A stretch of 64,000 bases of DNA. Source: Flavobacterium aquidurense. GTDB lineage: Bacteria > Bacteroidota > Bacteroidia > Flavobacteriales > Flavobacteriaceae. The stretch covers positions 434,001 through 498,000 of the forward strand of contig NZ_JRLF01000014.1 of the NCBI RefSeq assembly GCF_001404985.1, written 5' to 3'. The notes under the pieces are model-generated. The model had not been told where the DNA came from. It saw nothing but the letters and a program-made list of their open reading frames with translations, and ran no database searches. Below are positions 8,150 through 15,642 of this stretch, piece by piece. Numbering within the stretch: the stretch's first letter is position 1; each line of letters starts with the position of its first letter. Both the position numbers and the translations under genes were made by a program.

Positions 8150-9275
8150 CTTGGTATTTTAATTTATTGACTACAGGATTTGCATACATGGCTAAAAATC
8201 CTTGTCTTGTAACTGGATTATCACTTCCGATACGCATTTCTAAACGACGCTCAAAAAGAGATTTCTCACTTTCTTTATATAAATGAGAGAATTTATCTGT
8301 TTCGTTTAAGATGTCGTAAGCAATAAAATTAGTTGGCCATAATTGATAATTCTTTAAAATCGAATCATCTATTACTTGTGCCAAAGCCTGAATTTGTTTG
8401 TTTGCGTTATCATTTTCAGCCACAATCTGATCAATTTCAGTATCCAGAACATCTCCAACAGAAATGTGAATTCTTTTTTTAGTTCCCATGATACCACTTA
8501 AAATGGTCATGAAATCTTCGTTTTTTTCTTTAATATAAACTTCATTGTTTGCTTCTGCCATTAATTGCGGCATTTTCAAAACATCTGTAGGATCGTATTC
8601 GTATGAAATAGAAACCGGAACAATCTTTAATTTCTTAAAATAATCCATTAAGTTGGCTTCATCAGAACCCATCCCGATCATTTTTAAAACTCCCGGATTT
8701 GTTTCGTCATTTCCGTCTTTTGTACGTCCTTCTCTTTGAGCAATCCAAACCGAACGATTTTCGCGAAGCAATAATTGCCCCATATATTCGGCTAATAACT
8801 TAGAACTCTGCAGCATTTCTCTTGGCGTTAATCCTCTAAGAACTAAAAAGTTTCTATTAAGTTTTGCCAATGTATTTAAAAATGCTTTTTTAACCAAATT
8901 ATCTCCAATTGCCGATGCTGTCATGACCAAACCATGTTCAAAAAGGCAAACGTTTAATAAGGTTGTATCTAAAAGAATATCTCTGTGATTAGAGATAAAT
9001 AAATATGATTCATTTTTCTCCAGTTTTTCGAATCCTGAAGTTGTTAATCCTTCAGAGCTTTTCTCTAAAACTTTTTGAATTGTATTATAAATAAAGTTGC
9101 ATTGAAAATCACGAATAGAATGTGTTTTCTTCAATTGATCTTTCCAAACTTGATCTTCTAATTCTGGAAAAGTAAAATTCATCATGGCTTTCATCATCGG
9201 ATGATTAACTACACCATGAAGTGCTTCATTTATTTCTGAATCATAAAAAGGTCGAATGGCATCAAATTTCTGCAT
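8139..9275 (-). CDS. Glycerol-phosphate-type acyltransferase (PlsC-like)
   Basis: A 378-residue acyltransferase of the phospholipid-synthesis superfamily. The HX4D catalytic motif is seen as FISNHRDILLD, with the downstream block FLVLRGLTPREML and the substrate-binding block WIAQREGRTKDGND, where an acyltransferase normally has its EGTRS-like motif. It is longer than simple PlsC enzymes and could be a 1-acyl-glycerol-3-phosphate acyltransferase or transfer a different acyl chain. I chose the ATG at 9275 (MQKFDAIRPFYDSEINEAL), since upstream codons read into the leader. It overlaps ansA by 11 bp. Confidence 0.82.
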   Translation of the reverse strand: MQKFDAIRPFYDSEINEALHGVVNHPMMKAMMNFTFPELEDQVWKDQLKKTHSIRDFQCNFIYNTIQKVLEKSSEGLTTSGFEKLEKNESYLFISNHRDILLDTTLLNVCLFEHGLVMTASAIGDNLVKKAFLNTLAKLNRNFLVLRGLTPREMLQSSKLLAEYMGQLLLRENRSVWIAQREGRTKDGNDETNPGVLKMIGMGSDEANLMDYFKKLKIVPVSISYEYDPTDVLKMPQLMAEANNEVYIKEKNEDFMTILSGIMGTKKRIHISVGDVLDTEIDQIVAENDNANKQIQALAQVIDDSILKNYQLWPTNFIAYDILNETDKFSHLYKESEKSLFERRLEMRIGSDNPVTRQGFLAMYANPVVNKLKYQDVI

Positions 9276-9335
9276 TAATATCAATTTTAGTGGGCAAAAG
9301 AACAAAAAAAAATTTAAAGTATGTTACATAATGGG

Positions 9336-10115
9336 TTAAATCCCGAAAACGTCTTTAGAATTTTGAGTTGTTCTCTGTGCTATTTCTTCTTCAGAAACGT
9401 CATATATATCCGCTAATTTGCTAATAACATTTATCAAATAGCTGCTTTCATTGCGTTTCCCTCTATACGGAATTGGTGCTAAATAGGGAGAATCTGTCTC
9501 TAAAACAAAGTGTTTTAAATCGATTTGATTTAAAAACTGATCGATTTTTCCGTTTTTAAATGTTACTACTCCTCCAATTCCCAACTTCATATTGTAAGAT
9601 ATCGCCTGAAGTGCTTGTTCATGTGTTCCGGAAAAACAATGAAAAATACCAAATAAATCATCGGATTTCTCTTCTTCGAGAACTTCAAAAATTTCATCAA
9701 ACGCTTCACGGCAATGAATTACAATGGGTAATTTATATTGTTTTGCCAACTGAATTTGCCTCTTAAAAGCTATCTGTTGCTCTTTCAGGTGTGTTTTATC
9801 CCAATATAAATCGATTCCAATCTCACCAACGGCATAAAACTTTCTTTTTGCCAGTTCGATTTCTACATGCTTTAACTCGTCTTCATAATTATCTTTGACA
9901 TAAGTGGGATGCAAACCCATCATCAGGAATACATAATCAGGATAATTTTGCTCTAAATCGTACATCGATTGTGTTGCAGCTGCATCAATTGCAGGAATAA
10001 AAAAACGTGTTACTCCGGCATTTATAGCTCTTTGCATCATTTCGTCACGATCCTGATCAAATTCTTCAGAATATAGGTGTGTATGTGTATCGGTAATTAT
10101 GGGTGTTGAATTCAA
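9336..10115 (-). CDS. tatD: TatD-family metal-dependent hydrolase
   Basis: A 259-residue TIM-barrel hydrolase. Metal ligands and signatures are all present: DTHTHLY near the N-terminus, EIGIDLYWD, PIVIHCREAF, the IFHCFSG block and LETDSPYLAP near the C-terminus. TatD proteins are 3'-5' exonucleases active on DNA and RNA; YcfH/YjjV relatives have the same fold. The reading frame has no ATG before the first catalytic motif; it appears to start at a TTG (10115), which is 12 codons before DTHTH and follows a TTG-N21-TAATTTTG promoter. It is the first gene of the tatD-acyltransferase-ansA group. Confidence 0.9.
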   Translation of the reverse strand: MNSTPIITDTHTHLYSEEFDQDRDEMMQRAINAGVTRFFIPAIDAAATQSMYDLEQNYPDYVFLMMGLHPTYVKDNYEDELKHVEIELAKRKFYAVGEIGIDLYWDKTHLKEQQIAFKRQIQLAKQYKLPIVIHCREAFDEIFEVLEEEKSDDLFGIFHCFSGTHEQALQAISYNMKLGIGGVVTFKNGKIDQFLNQIDLKHFVLETDSPYLAPIPYRGKRNESSYLINVISKLADIYDVSEEEIAQRTTQNSKDVFGI

Positions 10116-10135
10116 TGTTTTAATTTTTAAAGGAT

Positions 10136-10167
10136 CAAAATTACGACAATATTAAAAACTTTCCCAA
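10136..10167 (-). promoter_or_regulatory. Promoter for tatD
   Basis: On the minus strand, TTG (10167-10165) is followed after 21 bases by TAATTTTG (10143-10136), a match to the Bacteroidota consensus. It ends about 20 bases before the TTG start codon. Confidence 0.5.
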
Positions 10168-10183
10168 TTTGAATGTGATGGCA

Positions 10184-10234
10184 CGCGGATGATACGGATT
10201 CACTTAGTGAAAACGCGGATTAGCGCGGATTTTT
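10184..10234. repeat. CGCGGAT-word spacer repeat
   Basis: The word CGCGGAT or ACGGATT occurs four times in 50 bases (ACGCGGATGA, ACGGATTCAC, ACGCGGATT, GCGCGGATTT), with a small CACTTAGTG palindrome in the middle. It is much more GC-rich than its surroundings. Role unknown. Confidence 0.45.
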
Positions 10235-10289
10235 CTATTCTTACTTTATTATATGTAATGCAAACTCATGGTAAAAGTTTATTTACAGC

Positions 10290-10320
10290 AAACCCGAAAG
10301 GTTTTAAAAACCTGTCGGGT
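10290..10320. repeat. Hairpin repeat of the ACCCGACAGG type, copy 1
   Basis: ACCCGAAAGGTTTT and AAAACCTGTCGGGT pair with one mismatch around a single-base gap. The same arms recur at 32240-32285. It lies downstream of the TPR/anti-sigma-like gene and may act as its terminator. Confidence 0.6.
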
Positions 10321-10350
10321 GTGAATACATGTGAAAATTTTTTATGAAAT

Positions 10351-11073
10351 TTAATTCAGCTCATCCAGAAGTTTCTCGACATCATCGTAATTTTCATAAT
10401 CCTGCGAGATGGTTTCGAGAATTTCTTTACACGCTGCGTATTTCTTTTGTTTCAGTTTAGACAAGGCAAGATTCCAGGTTGCTTTTTCTTTATAAGCAGA
10501 TGTTCCTGATCTTAATTCATTAAAAACACTTTCGGCTTTAGGATATTTACTTTCTTCGAGTAAAGCAACTCCGTAAAAATATTCGATCTCGGGTGTTTTA
10601 TTTTCTTTTAAAATTTCTTCAAAAAGTGGAATTGCCGCTGCATATTTCCCATCATTAAACGCTGTTTGTGCTTCTTTTAAAGTTGCATTTGTATCGCCTC
10701 TTTCAACAAATGAAGCTGGTTCCGGATCATCATAATCGGCAAAAGTTGGATTATTATAATCAAAAAAGAATAACCCGAACAAAATAATGATCGATGCTGC
10801 TGCTGCATAAAACCAAGGTCGCATAACAACCACTTTAGGTTTATTGGTATTAAAATGTTTGTCTGAAATCGTAGTCAGGTTTGCTTTAAACGCTTCTCTT
10901 TCTTCTTCAAACTCAAATTTGTCTTTCAGGCGTAATTGTACTTCTCTGAAAGTATCAAATTCTAAAGCCAATTCATGATCGTGAGACAAATTTTGTTCAA
11001 AACTATCTTTTTCTTCAGCTGTCATTTCTCCCTGAAGATATTGATCGAATAATATATAGCGTTCTTCGTTCAT
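10351..11073 (-). CDS. Membrane TPR protein resembling an anti-sigma factor
   Basis: A 240-residue protein encoded 2 bp after the sigma factor gene. Residues 1-80 are charged and cytoplasmic, with FDQYLQGEMTAEEKDSFEQN, a layout typical of anti-sigma factor N-termini in Bacteroidota. One membrane helix follows at about 86-104 (WFYAAAASIIILFGLFFF). Residues about 125-240 are TPR repeats (AQTAFNDGKYAAAIPLFEEIL; IEYFYGVALLEESKYPKAESVF; ATWNLALSKLKQKKYAACKEIL). The predicted topology puts the TPRs in the periplasm. I infer that it holds the sigma factor at the membrane and senses a partner through the TPRs. No zinc-binding anti-sigma motif is visible. Confidence 0.75.
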   Translation of the reverse strand: MNEERYILFDQYLQGEMTAEEKDSFEQNLSHDHELALEFDTFREVQLRLKDKFEFEEEREAFKANLTTISDKHFNTNKPKVVVMRPWFYAAAASIIILFGLFFFDYNNPTFADYDDPEPASFVERGDTNATLKEAQTAFNDGKYAAAIPLFEEILKENKTPEIEYFYGVALLEESKYPKAESVFNELRSGTSAYKEKATWNLALSKLKQKKYAACKEILETISQDYENYDDVEKLLDELN

Positions 11074-11075
11074 GA

Positions 11076-11660
11076 CTAATTGTTTTTTAGTGATTTAAAA
11101 TTTCCGGCTTCCTGAATCCACTGCGTTAATTGCCCTACACATAACGATTTCTTTTTGCGTACATAACCGTATGTAACGTTTAGCTTTTCAGCAACCTCTT
11201 CCATTGTTTTAGTGGTAAAGTTCAGCTTTAACAATTCCTGACATTTATCTCCTAATTTTAGGAACATCGTATCAAAAAGCTGCTGTTTTTCATCAAATTC
11301 TTCTGTGTGTGTAATCAATTCTATTGCAGATTCATTCATAGATACTGCATCTTCATTAATTGTTACCCCTTTATTTGATGTTTTTTTAAGCTCGTTGAGC
11401 CATTTTCTTTTGCACAATAAAAAAAAGTAAGCGTCAAAAGGACAAGTCAATTCTAGTGTATTGGCTTTTGCCTGATTAAAAAGTAAAATCATAATTTCCT
11501 GAACTATATCCTGAGAATGTTCTTTGTCTCCTGAATTGTTCATAACGAACATCACCACTTTTGGAACGAACTTTTTATAGATCGTCTGAATGATTGCAGA
11601 GTCATTTGCAGCAAGTCCTTCAATATACATTTGATCAGGATGAATTTTACTTTTTCCCAT
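11076..11660 (-). CDS. ECF-type RNA polymerase sigma factor
   Basis: A 194-residue sigma-70-family protein of ECF size. Region 2 is seen at about residues 20-85 (AIIQTIYKKFVPKVVMFVMNNSG, QDIVQEIMILLFNQA, FDAYFFLLCKRKWLNELKK). Region 4 is at about 135-185 (CQELLKLNFTTKTMEEVAEKLN, YGYVRKKKSLCVGQLTQWI). I chose the ATG at 11660 (MGKSKIHPDQMYIEGLAAND) because this places region 2 at the normal distance; the frame stays open upstream through non-coding-looking sequence. It is translationally close to the anti-sigma-like gene and divergent from genes that carry three copies of a promoter-like motif, which are its probable targets. No such motif precedes the sigma gene itself. Confidence 0.88.
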   Translation of the reverse strand: MGKSKIHPDQMYIEGLAANDSAIIQTIYKKFVPKVVMFVMNNSGDKEHSQDIVQEIMILLFNQAKANTLELTCPFDAYFFLLCKRKWLNELKKTSNKGVTINEDAVSMNESAIELITHTEEFDEKQQLFDTMFLKLGDKCQELLKLNFTTKTMEEVAEKLNVTYGYVRKKKSLCVGQLTQWIQEAGNFKSLKNN

Positions 11661-11716
11661 AAAAAAACTTTTTGTAGCTAATTTAAAAAACAATTGTAAA
11701 TAAATTTCACATAATA

Positions 11717-11746
11717 GGGTAACAATTAACATATCAAGTTGATATA
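11717..11746 (+). promoter_or_regulatory. Candidate ECF promoter P1 (GGGTAACA-N14-TTGATATA)
   Basis: GGGTAACA at 11717-11724 and TTGATATA at 11739-11746 are separated by exactly 14 bases. Two further copies with identical 8-mers and identical spacing lie at 12101 and 12170. GTAAC resembles known ECF -35 elements and the spacing suits a -35/-10 pair. It precedes the small membrane protein gene by 42 bases and lies in the divergent region with the sigma factor. Confidence 0.7.
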
Positions 11747-11788
11747 ACAATACAAAAATCTTTTAAAACAGTTAAAAAATTAAGAGAA

Positions 11789-12094
11789 ATGGAAACCTAT
11801 CAATTCATAACCGAAAAAAATATCAAACAGTTTAACCAAATGATTTCTGCCAAAACCCGGAATGGTTTTGTAATTACAGAACACAATGAAAAATTGCCTT
11901 ATGTGGTTTTATCCAAAGAAAAAACAGCAATCAAACATTCTTTTCATCTGTTTATTACCTGCATTACATTCGGACTTTGGTCAATTGTCTGGGTTTATTT
12001 GAGTATTACGCTTTCGCGGAAAAAAAACATTCTCCTTGCCGTAGACGAAGACGGAAATTTATTTGAAGACAAATGCCTTTCGAAAGAAAATTAA
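11789..12094 (+). CDS. Small membrane protein of unknown function
   Basis: A 101-residue protein I do not recognise. The first 50 residues are soluble and charged (METYQFITEKNIKQFNQMIS), then one or two membrane passes at about residues 51-75 (FHLFITCITFGLWSIVWVYLSITL) and a short tail with charged residues. The phrase TFGLWSIVWVYL is common in small inner-membrane proteins but does not indicate a function. It is the first gene rightward from the sigma factor and lies 42 bases behind promoter-like copy P1. It is separated from the lipoprotein gene by a 178-bp spacer holding copies P2 and P3. Confidence 0.65.
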   Translation: METYQFITEKNIKQFNQMISAKTRNGFVITEHNEKLPYVVLSKEKTAIKHSFHLFITCITFGLWSIVWVYLSITLSRKKNILLAVDEDGNLFEDKCLSKEN

Positions 12095-12100
12095 AAACCA

Positions 12101-12130
12101 GGGTAACATTTTATAAAACAACTTGATATA
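12101..12130 (+). promoter_or_regulatory. Candidate ECF promoter P2
   Basis: The second exact copy of GGGTAACA-N14-TTGATATA. It starts 7 bp after the stop of the small membrane protein gene and 69 bp before copy P3, both pointing at the lipoprotein gene. Confidence 0.7.
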
Positions 12131-12169
12131 GCATTATAAAACAAGCCATAAAAATAATTTCAAAAATAA

Positions 12170-12199
12170 GGGTAACAATATCAAACCCAAATTGATATA
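12170..12199 (+). promoter_or_regulatory. Candidate ECF promoter P3
   Basis: The third exact copy, ending 73 bp before the lipoprotein ATG. Only the two 8-mers and their spacing are conserved among the three copies; the 14-base interiors differ. That is the pattern expected of a -35/-10 pair rather than of recent duplication. Confidence 0.72.
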
Positions 12200-12272
12200 G
12201 AAATACAATTAACAACCAGAATCTGAGAACCACTTGAAAATAATCAGGGCAGATTTATAAAAACTAGAAATC

Positions 12273-13259
12273 ATGAACACAAACTTTAAAAAATTCGGAC
12301 TTTTATTTTTATCCGTTATCACTTTCATCAGTTGCGACAATAGCGATGGTGATGACAGCAATGTTAACATTCCGCCAACCGGAGCAGCTTTTAAAAGCAT
12401 AAGCGAAAAAGGAGTATCATCAACAAAACAGCGATTTACGATCATGGCCGGAGATGGTGTTAAAACCATAATATCTGCAAAAGGCGTAAAACTAAACATT
12501 AACGGAGACTGCCTTACTAAAAACGGAGTTGCCGTAACGGGCGCCGTAGACATTGAATACATCGAACTTTTTGATAAAGGAACTATGCTTGTGACCAACA
12601 AACCAACAATGGGAGTTATGCCTGACGGAAAGAAAAACTTACTGATTTCAGGAGGCGAGTTCTTCATCAAAGCTACGCAAGGCGGAGTAGAACTTAAAAC
12701 TTCTTGTTCTATGAATTTAATTGTACCAACTTCCTTAACAGATGGATTAGACAATGCAATGACTTTATGGAATGGAGTAATTGATGATAAAGGCGAATTA
12801 GCCTGGGAACAGCCTAAACCAAATGCTGACGGAACTGGCGGGAAAGGCGGGGTTCAAGGCGAAGGAACAAATTATTATGTAACTTTTGGAAACTTTGGCT
12901 GGACAAACGTAGACCGTTTTTACGGCGATCCAAGACCTAAAACGACTATTCTTGCTGATGCACCTGATGGTTACGACAACAATAATAGTGCAATTTACTT
13001 ATCATATGATGGCGAAGGAAACAACGCATTGGCAAAACTTGACACCTATACCGCAGCAGGATTATTTAGCGAACATTACGGACAAATACCAATTGGTTTA
13101 AAATGTCATGTGATTTTTGTAACAGAATCTAATGGTCAATGGCGTTATGCGATCAAAGCGGTAACCGTTGCTGCAAACGATATTTACACCTTTACTTTAG
13201 CCGAAACAACAATTGGTACCGAAGCGCAACTAGTAGCGGCAATCAATGCTATTCAGTAA
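12273..13259 (+). CDS. Lipoprotein of unknown function, member of the putative ECF regulon
   Basis: A 328-residue protein with a lipoprotein signal peptide; the lipobox ends FISC with Cys at residue 21, followed by an acidic stretch (DNSDGDDSN). The acidic residues after Cys resemble lipoprotein export signals of Bacteroidota that lead to surface display. The mature part is rich in beta structure (GVSSTKQRFTIMAGDGVKTI, LLISGGEFFIKATQGGVEL, MTLWNGVIDDKGELAWEQ) and has no domain I can name. Two tandem promoter-like copies (P2, P3) precede it. It is followed by a terminator, so downstream genes may depend on read-through. Confidence 0.72.
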   Translation: MNTNFKKFGLLFLSVITFISCDNSDGDDSNVNIPPTGAAFKSISEKGVSSTKQRFTIMAGDGVKTIISAKGVKLNINGDCLTKNGVAVTGAVDIEYIELFDKGTMLVTNKPTMGVMPDGKKNLLISGGEFFIKATQGGVELKTSCSMNLIVPTSLTDGLDNAMTLWNGVIDDKGELAWEQPKPNADGTGGKGGVQGEGTNYYVTFGNFGWTNVDRFYGDPRPKTTILADAPDGYDNNNSAIYLSYDGEGNNALAKLDTYTAAGLFSEHYGQIPIGLKCHVIFVTESNGQWRYAIKAVTVAANDIYTFTLAETTIGTEAQLVAAINAIQ

Positions 13260-13278
13260 CTTACAAAATACTTTTAAG

Positions 13279-13310
13279 AAAAAGTGGTGATTTGCTCATC
13301 ACTTTTTTTT
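13279..13310 (+). terminator. Terminator after the lipoprotein gene
   Basis: AAAAGTGGTGA and TCATCACTTTT form a stem with one G-U pair, followed by a T run. This separates the lipoprotein gene from the PKD/barrel gene. Confidence 0.7.
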
Positions 13311-13351
13311 ACATTTAATCCAGTTTTCAAATTTAATTCTGATGATTTTAA

Positions 13352-13442
13352 GAAGCTAATCCTGCTCCCGAAGCTTCGGGACGTTGAAATCTTTTCCTTC
13401 CTAAAGAAGTCAGGAAAAGGATTTCCACTACTATCAGGGCTA
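13352..13442. repeat. Large hairpin spacer element (family B), copy 1
   Basis: Read on the minus strand it runs TAGCCCTGATAG, GTGGAAATCCTTTT, then an inner hairpin, then GCAGGATTAGCTTC. The same ordered blocks (CTAGCCCTGATAGAAGC, ATATCCTTT, an inner hairpin, ATAGCAGGAAAAGCTTC) make up the element at 63193-63272. In this copy the 16-bp palindrome TCCCGAAGCTTCGGGA (13366-13381) is embedded near one end. An open frame through this spacer (13284-13673) is not a gene. Confidence 0.7.
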
Positions 13443-13455
13443 AAAACAACTAGTT

Positions 13456-15408
13456 ATGAAACCACTATCATCTATCTTCTTTCTTCTTTTATCTCTATTC
13501 TCTTTCTCACAAACCAAAGTAAAAGACACCATAACCCGAAGAGCCAATATTGGTTTGATCCAAAACGGAAACGTTATTACTTACAAGCCCGAAACACCGC
13601 CATTAATACCAATTGCTGGCGCTCCAAAACCAAGTTATTCGTATTTATGGGAACTGGGCGACGGACATTATAGTAAAGAAGCGGAACCCAAACATGTCTA
13701 TAAAAACAAAGGAACTTATACCACAAGACTTGCCGTAACCAACAATTACGACAACGGAAAACCTCCTGCAACACGACCAAAAAAAGTAGCCATAAATGAT
13801 ATTACCGACACTAATTATAAAGACATCGCTTCAATCGCAGACCAAAATGGTTTTGCGATTTTAAAAAACTGCGATCCTATTCCTGATCAGGAAATGGTAA
13901 TCGTAGTAGGTTATCAAAATATGGAGAATTATGTGGCAAGCGGAAAGTTGTATTTATTCTATAATGAGAAACAATTTAAAAGTAATAATTTCGAATTGGT
14001 CGATTTTAGAACTTATTCGAACGAACGTGAAGTAAAAGAAAAAACAGTCGCTTCTATAAACGATCTTGAAGATTCTAATCGGTATTTGGCTTCTGCCGAA
14101 AATAGTTTCAAGATCAAAAAATACCGAAACACCACGACCGAAGAAGATCTCGACGCATCGTTATCAGACGCCAATAAAACCTATCATAATGTTTCGGTTT
14201 TAGAATTTGATGATGCTAATCCAGGCGAAACCCGTAATGTTTTTTATACTTTTAAAACCACTCCTGAAATGATCAAAGACACCAGCGCAACGGTTACTAT
14301 GCGTGGTATTTTTGTCCCCAACCGAAGTTACAAAAACCACAAAATAAAAAACCTCGAAATGGAAATTGTAACGTCTCACGATCCGAACAAAATGGGATCT
14401 AACGGAAGTTTTATGAATTACAGACTGGTACGTTTTAAACGCGTAAATTTTAAAACCCGTTTTCAAAACAATGGCGAAGGTCCGGCAAGAATGATCAGAC
14501 TAGAAACCGATGTTCCGGATATGTTCGATAAAAAAACATTTCAGGTTGAGGACATGTACCCAAAATGTCCCATTTGTCCAAAAGGCGAAGAACCAACCGT
14601 AAGTTGCCTTGATACAATTATCAAAAAAAATCAAATCTTCTTTACCTTCAAAAACATTTATTTACCCGGAAGTGAACAAAAAAATGTACATGAAAAAGAC
14701 AGCACAAAAGGTTTTGTAAAATACTCGATGAAATTTGCTGAAGATTTTCATAAAGTAAAAACCCGTAGCCGTACCGCTATTATTTTCGACAAGAACGAAC
14801 CTATAATTACCAATTATGCCACTACCCGATTCCTGCCCGGAATTTCGATTGGTGCAAAAGCGGGTTATAATGTATATCCTGATCTCGAAAAATCAACCAG
14901 TTATTTTGTGGGCGCGACCATTTCGCCTTTTAAATCGTATCGTTTTTACTGGCAGGCCGAATGGTTAAACGCCATCAACAAATACGAAGATGCCGCAACA
15001 GTCGTCGATCAAAATGTGGTAAACCCAAATGGCGTAAAACAATTTCAACGCACGACAACTACCACCGAAAACAAAAGCGTAAACTGGGAAATTCCGGTTT
15101 TAATCAGGTATAATATTAATAACTACATTGGCGTGGGCGCCGGAGTTCAGGCCAATTTTGATGTTTCATCAGAACAAACTATAAACAAAAAAATTGAAAG
15201 CTTCGAAGGTGGAACCGATCAGTTTTTAATGGATACCAAAACCGAATCGAGTTCGGTGAAAAATTCATTTGCCAATTTAAAAACTGGAGTTTTATTCGAT
15301 TTAACATTAGGTTTCGCGAGAATCGGACCCAGTTTGGGCGCACGTTATGTAATGAATTTTGAACAGAATTTTAACTATTTTCAATTTTACGGAATCTGGA
15401 AGTTTTAA
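13456..15408 (+). CDS. PKD-domain protein with C-terminal outer-membrane barrel
   Basis: A 650-residue protein with a signal peptide (MKPLSSIFFLLLSLFSFSQ). A PKD domain occupies about residues 55-115 (YLWELGDGHYSKEAEPKHVY, NKGTYTTRLAVTN). The middle is beta-rich, with a Cys cluster (YPKCPICPKGEE) at about residue 373 that could bind metal or form disulfides. The final 190 residues alternate hydrophobic and polar residues and end YFQFYGIWKF, the aromatic C-terminus expected of an outer-membrane beta-barrel. It would display the PKD domain in the periplasm or at the surface. Its place between the lipoprotein and CHAT genes suggests an envelope complex. The function is unknown. Confidence 0.72.
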   Translation: MKPLSSIFFLLLSLFSFSQTKVKDTITRRANIGLIQNGNVITYKPETPPLIPIAGAPKPSYSYLWELGDGHYSKEAEPKHVYKNKGTYTTRLAVTNNYDNGKPPATRPKKVAINDITDTNYKDIASIADQNGFAILKNCDPIPDQEMVIVVGYQNMENYVASGKLYLFYNEKQFKSNNFELVDFRTYSNEREVKEKTVASINDLEDSNRYLASAENSFKIKKYRNTTTEEDLDASLSDANKTYHNVSVLEFDDANPGETRNVFYTFKTTPEMIKDTSATVTMRGIFVPNRSYKNHKIKNLEMEIVTSHDPNKMGSNGSFMNYRLVRFKRVNFKTRFQNNGEGPARMIRLETDVPDMFDKKTFQVEDMYPKCPICPKGEEPTVSCLDTIIKKNQIFFTFKNIYLPGSEQKNVHEKDSTKGFVKYSMKFAEDFHKVKTRSRTAIIFDKNEPIITNYATTRFLPGISIGAKAGYNVYPDLEKSTSYFVGATISPFKSYRFYWQAEWLNAINKYEDAATVVDQNVVNPNGVKQFQRTTTTTENKSVNWEIPVLIRYNINNYIGVGAGVQANFDVSSEQTINKKIESFEGGTDQFLMDTKTESSSVKNSFANLKTGVLFDLTLGFARIGPSLGARYVMNFEQNFNYFQFYGIWKF

Positions 15409-15428
15409 TTTTTTACAATATTTTTTTC

Positions 15429-15642
15429 ACCATATAAGCGATATAAGTTCATATTAAAAGCTGGATTTTATATTTGTTTCTTTATCTAATCCAATTACAA
15501 CTAAAATCTTACATTACTTTAATACTTTAACTTTAAAATTATGCGTATCAATATAATATGAACTTATATAACTTATATGGTTTAATTTCACATCGTAAAG
15601 CACCACAATTTTAATATGAACTTATATCGATTATATGGTTTA
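15429..15642. repeat. Repeat family A, copies 3, 4 and 5
   Basis: Copy 3 (15429-15456, ACCATATAAGCGATATAAGT onward) points right. Copy 4 (15556-15582) and copy 5 (15613-15639, continuing to 15642) are its reverse complement, with two and one mismatches. They match the arms of the element at 6883-7110. Copies 3 and 4 form a 154-bp inverted-repeat unit; copy 5 contains the ATG of the CHAT gene. Confidence 0.85.

Noticed and set aside
11661..11750. Longer form of the ECF sigma factor
   Set aside because: The added 30 residues are hydrophobic, are encoded by the spacer that contains promoter P1 and place region 2 too far from the N-terminus.
13284..13673. Open frame of 129 codons overlapping the start of the PKD/barrel gene
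   Set aside because: It runs through a terminator and the family B repeat element, and then out of frame through the real gene; its composition is not protein-like.
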